Shown here: positions 1-9,100 of the stretch, piece after piece
Layout of the letters: every line of letters begins with the position of its first letter
Position numbering within the stretch: the stretch's first letter is position 1
Assembly: GCA_019044685.2 (NCBI GenBank)
Contig: JAGTXX020000015.1
Coordinates: forward strand, 1,860,001-1,924,000
DNA length: 64,000 bases
Source of the DNA: Nannochloris sp. 'desiccata'
Lineage: Eukaryota; Chlorophyta; Trebouxiophyceae; Chlorellales; Chlorellaceae
Direction of reading: 5' to 3'
The notes under the pieces: model-generated
The model's input: the letters and a program-made list of their open reading frames with translations, nothing else
Databases searched by the model: none
What the model was told of the DNA's origin: nothing
Made by a program: the position numbers and the translations under genes

Positions 1-3000
1 AATATTTTCAGTCTTGTCTTCAAAAGCACTCTTACGATAAGTTATTGTCCGAAGCAGGTGACGTGTTGACAGCGCTGAACGGATCAGACCCAGCAGCACG
101 CTCAGAGGCGATGTCGAGATTTCCAGCCCTCAAGTCCGAAATAGCTACAGCTGAAGCTGAACTCGAAGCATTTAAGCAAACTAGAGAACGTAGGGCCTGG
201 ATCCACCACAAGGAAAGGCCCTCTCGTGCTCTCTCTTATGCTCTCCTCCAACGCAAGCAAGAGGACATAGCTGCACTGCAAGATGACAGTGGTGTAGTTC
301 ATACTGCTAGAAGCAAATGTGCTGACATGGCAATGAAATTTTGGGCTGGTATTTCCTCCCAACCAGAAACTAATGCTGAAGCGCGTGCTCAAGTTCTGGC
401 TGCACTGGCAGCTGACTCCCTTCCCCAGATTGACGTTGCAGCGGCTCAACAACTTGGATCTCAAACGATTACAGTTGACGAGTTGTTGCAAACGCTGAAG
501 AAAAGCTCTCCCCACACTGCCTCTGGCCCTGATGGCATTCCTATGAAGCTCTACAAAAGGTTCAAAGATCAGTTTGCTCCGATGTTAGCTGCTGTTTTTA
601 GTGCATTTGGTAAATTGCAGCGGGTTCCACGGCGATTCTTGGACAGTATTATTACTCATATTTTCAAAGCTGGTAGCAGACTGAAAATTGGTGATCATAG
701 GCCTATCTCCCTAACAAACACAGAGTACCGTTTATTAACTCGAGCTCTGGCAGGACGATTAGGTGGAGTTCTACAAGATGTCATCGATCCAGCTCAAACA
801 GCCTTCCTCCGGGGAAGAAACATTGGAGACAACGCAATGCTGCTCCAGATTCTTCCTGCGTGGTTAAATCAACAAAATCGATCTGGTTTAATTGCTTTTT
901 GTGATATCAGGAAAGCTTACGATACTGTGGATCGCCAATTCCTCTTTGAAGCTGCCAAAACCATAGGGCTAGGCAATGGTTTCGTTAACTGGATGAAGTT
1001 ATTGCTTACAGATACCCGGTCGGCGGCGCTGGTGGATGGGTACCTGTCCGATTACCACAAAATGGAAGCAGGAGTGCGCCAAGGCTGTCCCTTGGCTCCC
1101 TTACTATATCTGCTTATCGCTCAAGCCGTGCTTTCATGGCTTAAATCAAAAGGTATAGGCATCACAGTGCTCTCTGAGCTCTTGACTGCTGGTCAGCACG
1201 CCGATGACTTGAAAGCCTTGCTCGAGGGACCTGAAGAAGTCCCTACATTTATTGTTGCAATGAAGATCTTTGCCATGGCTACTGGTCAACATATGCTGCC
1301 AGCTAAAACAAAGCTTCTCCCCATTGGGAAGGTTCCTGAAGTCCCCTTGCCTGAACAAATTGAGGGTCTCCCTGTAGTATCCTCAGCAAAAGCATTGGGT
1401 CTCACTTTCTCAGCCTATACTGGAGAGGTCTCGGTGGACTGGTCTGAAATGATAAAGAAAGTTCATGAACGAGTTAGCCGTATAGTTAAATGCAAGCTCT
1501 CTCCTTTTGGCAGAGCCTTTGCAATGAATGGATATGCCCTTAGTCGCATTCTATTTGTAGCCCAGTTTGTGGGACTGCCGGCGGGCACCCAGCTGAATTA
1601 TTTGCAAAGCATGATTGCAGCAGCGGTTGATAGTGGCACGTGCCTGCGACTTCCTGGTGAAACTGGACCTTCTCAACGACACTTTACCCACGTCAGTAAA
1701 GAATTATTGGTTGGTCATCCCAAACATGGTGGAATGGGCCTTATGGACCTACCAACACATATTACTTCCATGCATCAAAAATGGGCTTGCCGCCTCCTCA
1801 CAGGCAATGCTAATTGCCCCTGGATCAAGCTGGCTAGAGCCGTTTTATCTAATATTATTGATAGATCTGAAACCTCTAATCGTACTCCCTACACAGCCCC
1901 GAGGCTTCATTTTCTCTGTGCTATTTTGGAAGGATTAGATACCTATTTCTCTCCCAGAAATGGCCATATCCCCCTCTGCTTAAGACAGATGGCTGATGCG
2001 CTCGCAGCATTACCTCCTCTTAAGATAGTAGCAAGCCTGGTCCCTGGCCCTTGGTGTTCTAATACTCCCATCTGGAGTAATCCTATATTATTGGATTCCA
2101 CAAATCAGCCTTTGGAAAGAGGCACTTCTGCTTTGAATCCTCTTAATGGTCGCGGCATCGCCTCCCTTGGCGATTTGTTGAAAGCACGGATGGAGCTGGA
2201 GGCAATCAGCCCGGAACAATTCTTTAGAACCTGGAAGGACTTAACATACCCTGGGAGACCGAATGACTGCCCTCTGGATTCTCTCCCCCATAAAATTTTC
2301 TTCCAACATAGAACTATTCCAGCGGTGGCGGCTATTCTTGATGCTGCCATAGTGGAGATGGATCAGAAGCTTCCTGTTGGTTGGTTAGATGCAGCTCAAT
2401 ATCCTGGTACAGCTCTGGTCTCGGATACTGAAGATCTTATCCTTTCAAGCATGGGCTGGACCTTTAAGAATCGTAAAATTTTGTTGAAGGGATTCTCGGT
2501 GAAGATGGGCACTATACTGCAGGTTACTCAGCGAGAACCCCCTCAAAAGGCTAAGATGGAAGAATTTGCCAAATTAGTATCAGAAGATACACCATTGCAG
2601 GCTGTTCAGCGGATGTTTGCGCGCATTTGGCAATTGCCCTGTGATGGCAATGACCTCGCCCCGCTGTGGTACTTGGTTTTAAATGGATGTGCTACTGCTG
2701 AACGCATGAATTCATTAGCTAATCTCCCTTGTGGATGCCAAACATGCAATGGACCTACGCGTTTGCATGCTTTCTTTGACTGTCCTATAGTGCAGCCTCT
2801 GCTGCAATCAATTCTAAAACAGCTTCAAGGAGATGGAACCTCCCCGCTCTTATCTCTCCAGCGCAACCATATTTGGTTGGCTGCTAAACCAATCACCAGC
2901 TTGCATCAAGGGATTTGGGATATAGTAGTTGTATTCACTGTCAAATCAATGGAGGCTGCGAGAAGAAACTGGACTGATCGTGCTCTTAAAGCACAACAAC

Positions 3001-3245
3001 GCAAGCGTCAGCCACGAAGGTCGTCGAGAGCTGCTGGTTCTAGACACAGGCCTCCTATGCCCCCAGGGCCAGAAATGATTACTTCAGTCGGCGCAGTTGC
3101 TCTGACTGAATTTTGGGGGTGCTTGACAGATTTTATTGCTATCAAAACTCTTCCCTCCCAATGGCTCTCTGTGGTGCCACTGGATCACCCATTCTTCCAC
3201 CCAGATCCTGAAAGACGGACCTGGGTTATCTCTCGTCAAGAATAA
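1..3245 (+). CDS. LINE ORF2-like reverse transcriptase, partial (5' end cut)
   Basis: The frame is open from base 3 to the stop at 3243-3245. No upstream ATG is present, so the visible part (about 1080 residues) is the C-terminal portion of a larger polyprotein. Reverse transcriptase blocks appear in the right order: SGPDGIP (about 525), DHRPISLTNTEYRLL (about 695), the first catalytic aspartate in FCDIRKAYDTVD (about 898) and AGVRQGCPLAPLL (about 1068). The usual YADD box is HADD here (about 1198). Near residue 900 a cysteine/histidine cluster (CGCQTC followed by H and C) resembles the zf-RVT knuckle of plant and algal LINEs. Expected activity is target-primed reverse transcription. Family membership is firm; the exact clade is not determined. 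Confidence 0.9.
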   Translation, partial: YFQSCLQKHSYDKLLSEAGDVLTALNGSDPAARSEAMSRFPALKSEIATAEAELEAFKQTRERRAWIHHKERPSRALSYALLQRKQEDIAALQDDSGVVHTARSKCADMAMKFWAGISSQPETNAEARAQVLAALAADSLPQIDVAAAQQLGSQTITVDELLQTLKKSSPHTASGPDGIPMKLYKRFKDQFAPMLAAVFSAFGKLQRVPRRFLDSIITHIFKAGSRLKIGDHRPISLTNTEYRLLTRALAGRLGGVLQDVIDPAQTAFLRGRNIGDNAMLLQILPAWLNQQNRSGLIAFCDIRKAYDTVDRQFLFEAAKTIGLGNGFVNWMKLLLTDTRSAALVDGYLSDYHKMEAGVRQGCPLAPLLYLLIAQAVLSWLKSKGIGITVLSELLTAGQHADDLKALLEGPEEVPTFIVAMKIFAMATGQHMLPAKTKLLPIGKVPEVPLPEQIEGLPVVSSAKALGLTFSAYTGEVSVDWSEMIKKVHERVSRIVKCKLSPFGRAFAMNGYALSRILFVAQFVGLPAGTQLNYLQSMIAAAVDSGTCLRLPGETGPSQRHFTHVSKELLVGHPKHGGMGLMDLPTHITSMHQKWACRLLTGNANCPWIKLARAVLSNIIDRSETSNRTPYTAPRLHFLCAILEGLDTYFSPRNGHIPLCLRQMADALAALPPLKIVASLVPGPWCSNTPIWSNPILLDSTNQPLERGTSALNPLNGRGIASLGDLLKARMELEAISPEQFFRTWKDLTYPGRPNDCPLDSLPHKIFFQHRTIPAVAAILDAAIVEMDQKLPVGWLDAAQYPGTALVSDTEDLILSSMGWTFKNRKILLKGFSVKMGTILQVTQREPPQKAKMEEFAKLVSEDTPLQAVQRMFARIWQLPCDGNDLAPLWYLVLNGCATAERMNSLANLPCGCQTCNGPTRLHAFFDCPIVQPLLQSILKQLQGDGTSPLLSLQRNHIWLAAKPITSLHQGIWDIVVVFTVKSMEAARRNWTDRALKAQQRKRQPRRSSRAAGSRHRPPMPPGPEMITSVGAVALTEFWGCLTDFIAIKTLPSQWLSVVPLDHPFFHPDPERRTWVISRQE

Positions 3246-3480
3246 TTTGTATTTTTGAACTTTACATTTGTTATTGATGGGTTATCAAAGTATCTCTGGT
3301 TATCCATCACTTTTCTTGAGTTAAAATGTAGGGTTTTGCCTTTTGCTCATTACCGCCAGGTATGGTGGTTGGTGGCGTTTTGCATATTCACCGCCCCATG
3401 CTTTTGTTATTGGGTTGGCTAACCTCAATTCTAGACTCTTGTCTTTTTTCTACTTTTTATACATTCCCATGTTATAGGGA
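1..3480 (+). mobile_element. Non-LTR (LINE-type) retrotransposon, 5' end outside window
   Basis: The element is recognised from its long reverse-transcriptase ORF. It continues upstream beyond base 1, where an APE-type endonuclease domain would be expected in this class. After the ORF stops at 3245 there is non-coding sequence, but I see no poly(A) tail or clear target-site duplication, so the 3' boundary is a guess. It lies directly upstream, on the same strand, of the splice acceptor of the MON2 C-terminal exon at 3607, so it appears to sit in a MON2 intron. The reading frame is uninterrupted, which suggests a young or recently active copy. Confidence 0.75.
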
Positions 3481-3606
3481 AGCCTGCGAGTCACTTGACT
3501 CTCTCACCAGGGCGGTGGGACTGGGCCACATGTAAGATCCTCAATCAAGCGAAATTTTCATATTTAACCCTTAAAACCCTATGTTTTCTCGTGTTTCTAA
3601 TTGCAG
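3246..3606 (+). other. LINE 3' region and last part of MON2 intron
   Basis: No coding signal is seen. The stretch ends in a splice acceptor, TTGCAG at 3601-3606, immediately before the MON2 exon. It is mildly T-rich with no poly(A) tail. A segment at 3478-3531 has acceptor- and donor-like borders but does not fit the downstream reading frame. Confidence 0.5.
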
Positions 3607-4785
3607 TTGAGGTTTACTGTATACCAGGAGAAGTTATGGCGGTCTGCAGCCACTGCGTTCAACCAGCTGGTTCCCATTGGCATCGCAGCTGTAGGCACAC
3701 AGCTTCCCGCTTCTATTGCAGCTGACCCTGATTCTGCCACTGCTGTAACAAACGCTTGGTCTGCTTTAGCTATCGCTTTTGAAAATTTCTTGCTGGGCGA
3801 GAAATTCCAAAGAGAGCAGATGGGCGTTGAAGCTCCAAAAATTCCAATTGCTGCCATCCACCGCCGAGGTTCCTCTACTGCGAGTGACCAAATTGGAAAT
3901 ATTGCTGGTGGCGATTTACCTCTTGTTCCTGTCTTGGACGTGCCTAAAAAAGGTGCTACTACTACTGGTGGTGGTGGTGGTGGTGGCAAGAAAGAGCAGG
4001 CGACTCCCTTTATCCGTCGTGGTTTTGGAAGCAAAAAGGCTGCCTCTGCGCCAACAGCTAGTAGTAGTGGTTCACCAGGGGGTTCGTCTACGGATACTGC
4101 CGCTGTCACCCCTGCCCCGCTGGTAGATGCAGCACAAGGCCGGGCTGACGTGGACTTGGAGCTTACAGTTTTGGACTCTTTAACCGACGAGGTGCTGACG
4201 AAATGTAGTCCTGCCCCCTTACCACTGAAACGCCGCTTAATTGCCGTCGTAGATCGCGGTATTTCCCGTCCTAGAGAACTCAGTATCCCTCAAGCAAGCA
4301 CTGGTAGCAATTTCAGCCACGTCTGTGTTCGTAAAATGTACGTCTTGTGCAGTAGAGTAGCTGGAGATATGGACGACGATGCCCCTTTGGTGGTTGCGCG
4401 TTTAGCTCTTCCATTGTTTTTATCAAAGTGCGATACAATGTTGCGTAATTTTGCTGAAGAAGCGCGGCCTGGGTTGTTGGGGGATGGCCCTCCTGTGACG
4501 CGTCCTCGCCTCGATGAAATCATGTGTGTTTTGGAAGTGGTAGCCTCCATGTCGGTGGCTCCATCTGTTGTAGACGCTGTTATGGGTACCAATGAACAGA
4601 TTTCTGCAGTTATTGGTGCGTTACGAGCACGGCCTGAAGTCGCCGCTCGGGGGCGGGAGAGGACACACTTGCTTTTGTTATACAATTCGTTGTGCGCGTG
4701 TGTGACCTGCAAAGAACCTAGAGTAAGGGAGATGGTGAGAGATGTGCTGGGGTTGGCAGGAGCTGAGCTTGGTCTTGGTATGTAG
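3607..4785 (+). CDS. MON2: MON2-like protein, C-terminal exon (partial gene)
   Basis: MON2 is a large HEAT/ARM-repeat relative of the Sec7 Arf-GEFs that works at the late Golgi and endosomes. This exon opens after the acceptor at 3601-3606 and reads about 392 residues to the stop. The start resembles the MON2 C-terminal region (LWRSAATAFNQ; AWSALAIAFENFLLG). After a low-complexity linker with a GGT-encoded glycine run comes the typical block LDSLTDEVLTKCSPAP, then RRLIAVVDRGISR, then GSNFSHVCVRKMYVL. A complete MON2 is around 1600-1700 residues, so about 1200 residues must be encoded upstream of the LINE, outside the window. If no such exons exist, this is a gene fragment. The MON2 call is from remembered family patterns. 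Confidence 0.7.
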   Translation: MRFTVYQEKLWRSAATAFNQLVPIGIAAVGTQLPASIAADPDSATAVTNAWSALAIAFENFLLGEKFQREQMGVEAPKIPIAAIHRRGSSTASDQIGNIAGGDLPLVPVLDVPKKGATTTGGGGGGGKKEQATPFIRRGFGSKKAASAPTASSSGSPGGSSTDTAAVTPAPLVDAAQGRADVDLELTVLDSLTDEVLTKCSPAPLPLKRRLIAVVDRGISRPRELSIPQASTGSNFSHVCVRKMYVLCSRVAGDMDDDAPLVVARLALPLFLSKCDTMLRNFAEEARPGLLGDGPPVTRPRLDEIMCVLEVVASMSVAPSVVDAVMGTNEQISAVIGALRARPEVAARGRERTHLLLLYNSLCACVTCKEPRVREMVRDVLGLAGAELGLGM

Positions 4786-5201
4786 AAAAGAATTCATAGT
4801 GAGATATATTTGTGTGCAGTAAGTTCTTAATTATCTTTTTTTTTAAACGAAACGTGTAGAAAATTGAACCAGCGTCTTTTTTGTATTGGGCCATTAAAAT
4901 ATTTAAACGAAGTTAAACAATTAGAAGAGGCATATAAAGACATTCACTTTTGTTAAATAGACAATTAATTATTGATCGGAATGAGGGCAATTATATACAT
5001 AGACACGAGGACAATGCTGGGCTTGAACCTTGCCCATTTTTTAATTAATTTATAATAGGGAAGACGCAAGGGAGGGAGGGGGTGCCGTAATGGCGGCGGC
5101 AGGAAGAAAGTTCTCGAGGGAAAGTTTAGCACTTTTCCCAGTTGACAATCCAAGAAGCTGCAATAAAAACAGGGAAATTGGATTTGTTTCTAGAACCTTA
5201 T
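4786..5201. other. Intergenic, convergent 3' flanks
   Basis: AT-rich spacer between two convergent genes. A small open stretch on the minus strand (5050-5153) follows an acceptor-like TTATTGCAG and could be a last exon of the cupredoxin-like gene. No reading frame there extends that protein convincingly. Confidence 0.4.
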
Positions 5202-5799
5202 TCAATACAAAAAAAAATATGATGAGAAACAATAAGGAATAAGAAAAACATCACCTTCACATTGCCAGCGCCCTCCACGGTATCTGCGGGCGGTGGCAAA
5301 ATACTTGGTGACAGGGGAGGACTGTTTGTAGGTTTTGGAACCTTTCTCTTCTTCGGACACTTGAGAATTCCAAAGTTGGGGGCAGTCTGCGAGTGCTGCT
5401 GCCGAGACTGGGTTGGAGAACCTATTAAATTCTTGGTATTTGTCCATAGCTTCCTGCTCGTCCCAGTTAAACTTCACCGAGTCTCCAGCGCACACAGTGA
5501 TGGTGGACTTGGTTTGATAGCCTTCTGCGATAGGGATGAGAAGGTATGTTAGAGAAAGGGGAGCACCAATATGAATACCCAGCATCAGCCACTCCTCAGC
5601 GCTCGCGGGATGAAAAAAATAGATCAGGTGGCTTACTTGAATTGTTTCCTTTTTTAATGGTGTACTTCCTGCCTTCACCAAACCCTGAAAATCTGACTTT
5701 TTTATTTTTGATGCTGGTGGTTACGGTTTGTGCACCGAGAACAGGGGAGGCCATCAAGAAAAAAGCGACCAATGTGATGGTACAGATGAGCGACGCCAT
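5202..5799 (-). CDS. Small secreted cupredoxin-like (phytocyanin-type) protein, tentative
   Basis: Two exons on the minus strand: 5799-5637 starting at ATG, and 5524-5202. The intron has a GTAAGC donor and a CGCAG acceptor and joins in phase. The product is about 161 residues. It begins with a clear signal peptide (MASLICTITLVAFFLMASPV, then LGA). The segment TITVCAGDSVKFNW resembles the phytocyanin strand that carries the VxxGDxLxFxW pattern. It is followed by a cysteine in ADCPQLW and an aromatic TKYFAT motif. The usual histidine and Cys-His-Met copper ligands are not evident, so it may be a non-copper cupredoxin fold or something else. The last 25 residues are doubtful: another frame reads VEGAGNVKV, which looks more like the family's final strand. 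Confidence 0.45.
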
Positions 5800-6168
5800 T
5801 TTAACTTCAATTTCGCAGCCCAATGGCAATAAGTGAACAAGTGCAAATGGTATAAAAGGATAAAAGTGATTAAAGTTTGCCAATAGGCTTTGCTTGTGCG
5901 TTGGCCCAAAAAAAATCCTCGGGGTTTTCCATCTGTTTCGAAAGAACTCAAAAGGTACAAATGCGCACTGTACCTGCATGCGATCTTTAATTGACTGTGC
6001 TAGTTCTAAGGACTACTACTTGCAGTAGGCATGCTACGTAGCTAATGAATAAAATATCACAACAAAAAACAGAATCCACACACACACATACATACATATT
6101 ATAAGGATTGTTCTCTATCAAAACGAATATTAAAAAACAGCCTCGAGCTCTGGTACCGCTTCATTGCG
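5800..6168. other. Intergenic; promoter of the cupredoxin-like gene and 3' flank of the TSET gene
   Basis: A 369-bp spacer with a short CA/TACA simple repeat at about 6077-6097. Nothing else is recognisable. Confidence 0.4.
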
Positions 6169-9100
6169 CTATCCTTGCACCAAGTTGGCCAATAATTCAT
6201 CAATGTCATTCTTTTCTTCGCAACTGCCCACGATAGCAGCAAACGATTCAACATCTTCTTCATCAGGTAAGGCAGTATTTGTATTCCCAGCACGATCACA
6301 TGCTGCTAATCTCTCTGCAAGGGTTCCTGGGTCTAAGCCAGGACCGCTGATCATGCCCTCCGAGGCAACTACAACCAGCCAAGTTAACTGATCCCCTGCC
6401 CAAGCATAATTACCTGCAGCCATGTTTGCTTCAACAGCAAACGCAGCTGTCACAGCACGCTGCTCTTCACCCAGCGGCAACGCTGTAGCAAATCGGGAAA
6501 GACGGGATGCAGCAGAGGGCGGGGCGGCGGCAGACCGGACGATCAAAGTAGCAGCTGCGTAAAGATACGCGCATTGTTGTCTAAATGCAGCAGCCACTGC
6601 AGGGTCTTTGTGACCCGAGGCGCCGCCGAGAGCTTTAGCTAGTTGTTCAGATGCTTGGCTCCATTTTCCTTTTCGGAATGCGGCCAGCCCTGCACTGTAC
6701 GCTTTCTTAACATTTGAAGGAGGCGGGACAGGTGCAGCTGATGAAGGTGCTGCGGTTGAGGGAGCAGTAGTATTGGCTTGATATTCGGATGCACCTGCTT
6801 CTGGCCTTTCTTCTACCGGGAACAGCGTCATATCCTGTTGTGACGTCGTAGAAGCAGCAGAAGCAGCAGCAACCCCACCTTGCGTCGGACCACCACCACC
6901 ACCACCACCACCACCACCACCACCACCACCACCACCACCACCACCACCACCAAAGAGTGCTTCAAATTCATCCCATCCAGAAAGCAAATCACTCTGCGCT
7001 ACAGGAGCAGCAGGCTGTGCACGCATAGGAGCACCAGAGGGGGGCGTCGTTGCACTTTCTTCACTAAACGCTGCAGCAGCCAGAGGAACAGACGCACCAG
7101 CAGCAGCAGCAGCAGAAGAAGCAAAAGGACCAGCCTTGCCACCGGCCCCTTCAGCGCCAGCACCAGTACTTGTGGAAGCAGCCTGTGCTAGTGTAGGTGG
7201 TAACCCAGGAAGTCCAGAAAAGGGGTCTTTTGAGACAATTGCCTCTTTTGCTTTTGCGCCGCCATCAATTGCCTTGCTCGACCTATTACCGAAATCAGCG
7301 AAGGGGTCGTCCACCGCAGGTGACATAGCAGCATCTACAGCAGGGCCCAGCGGTGCTGCCGGAGGCGGTGTCGGTATAGAATGTATCGTACTAGTTCTAG
7401 ATGGTCCTATATTAAACATCATGTCCATTGAGCTCATAGACGACCGATCATCTTCAGATAAGGATGACCTGCCTGTCGATGCCGGCACCGCTCCTGCGGA
7501 AGCACTCGTGCTCGGGGCACCAGTGATCGAGCCAGAGCCACCTAATTTTAAGCTCAATGCAGCACGACGTAAGGTAGCCCCATCAGCAGGAGTAGGCGCA
7601 CCAGTACCAGGTTGAGAAATTTCATTCGGCGACCGGATACTAATTAAAAGACGATTCGAAGAAGAGCCAGCAAACGAAGCTTGAGATCTCGAATCAGCAC
7701 CACCACCAGTACCTTGATGATGGTGGGTAGTACTTTCATCTTCATCAGAACTGAAGAAATCATCTTCATCGTCTTCATTGGTATCTCGTTTGAACGCAGC
7801 ACGCGCAGCAGATTGAGCGATAGTTTCACCACGAGCGGCGGCAGCTGCAGCAGTAGTTGCTGCATCCGCTTCGCTATCAGGCATCGAGGCAGAGTCACCG
7901 GCACCACTGAGACGGGGGGTACTTCCACCTGCAAGCTGTGCAGCAGCAGCCCCAAGCTCAGTGCTAGTAGTGGTATCAGATCTGTCAAGCAACATCGCTG
8001 CCGCTGCTCCGCCACCACCACCACCACCACCACCACCAGTGATCGCATCTTTCAGCACTGAAGCACCACAGACACCTAAATAAGCATCTAAAGAATACAA
8101 ATCTAAAGCTGCAATAGGTTGCCCTTCTTCTTCTTCTCTCTCTTCTTCTTTCTCTCCTCCTCCTGCTATTTGCCGCTCGAGAGGCAAGACGCCAGAAGCA
8201 GCAGCAGCAGAAGTAACTCGAAGAGAAGCCTCCATAGAAGGAAGCCTGCCAGCTGGAGCGACTTCCCACTCTACATCCATGAAATCCATTAAACTTGCAT
8301 CGTTATCTTCACTGCCTTCTGTGTCTTTAATTTGCAACTTTGCAGCAAAATCAAGACCGACTCCAGTACTGACCCCACCACCACCGTCAATGTCACCATC
8401 TTGAAGAACAGGGTTCTGACCGACTTGAACAGTCCAATCTTCGACATTAGGCCGTCCTCCAAAGGCAGATTGATTACTCAGACGCATAAATGTGTTTTCA
8501 TTCACTGCCAAGAGCTGGTCCGCGAGTCCTTCGACGTCTTTCCCTGCTTGCCGGGCATACCCTTGAACGGCGTTGAAGTCCCCTTGGAAGACACAAAGAG
8601 CCAAGAGTTCGTTCCATGCACCGGCTGCCTCGAAAAGTTGACGAGCTTGGGTGAATCGACCGTGTGCTTCACACGTACGGGCTAAAGCAACGACTTTCTT
8701 GTAGAGGGAAGACCATTTGGGAGGGGGACTGCAACAGAAAGAAGGAAAGACAGGAGGGAGAAAACAAAAAAAGAAAATTTAGTAAATGATCATATAGCGT
8801 GTTCACGACCACCCCCTTTAAACCAAAGAAACATCTACCATTAAATTGAATACAAATATACTAGAAGCAAAAAGAGATAAAACGTACTATGGATGCCATT
8901 CTGAATTTTCCAATTCATTTGCCACCAATTGCAGTACCGCTGTCCAGTCACCAGCAGCCGCTGCCAACGCTGCCTTCCTAGCTGGCGTCACAGCCACAAG
9001 CTCGGATCTCGCCGCCGCAGCTGCAGCGACATCAGCAAACCCTGAAGACGCCATTACATCTAGAACAGCAACAGGAAGCTGACTAGCGTCGTAACTAGCA

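Noticed and set aside
3478..3531. Possible extra MON2 exon between the LINE and the exon at 3607
   Set aside because: It has acceptor- and GTAAG-like borders, but the only frame compatible with the phase-0 start at 3607 contains a stop.
7136..7615. 159-codon plus-strand ORF
   Set aside because: Antisense shadow of the disordered region of the TWD40-2-like gene.
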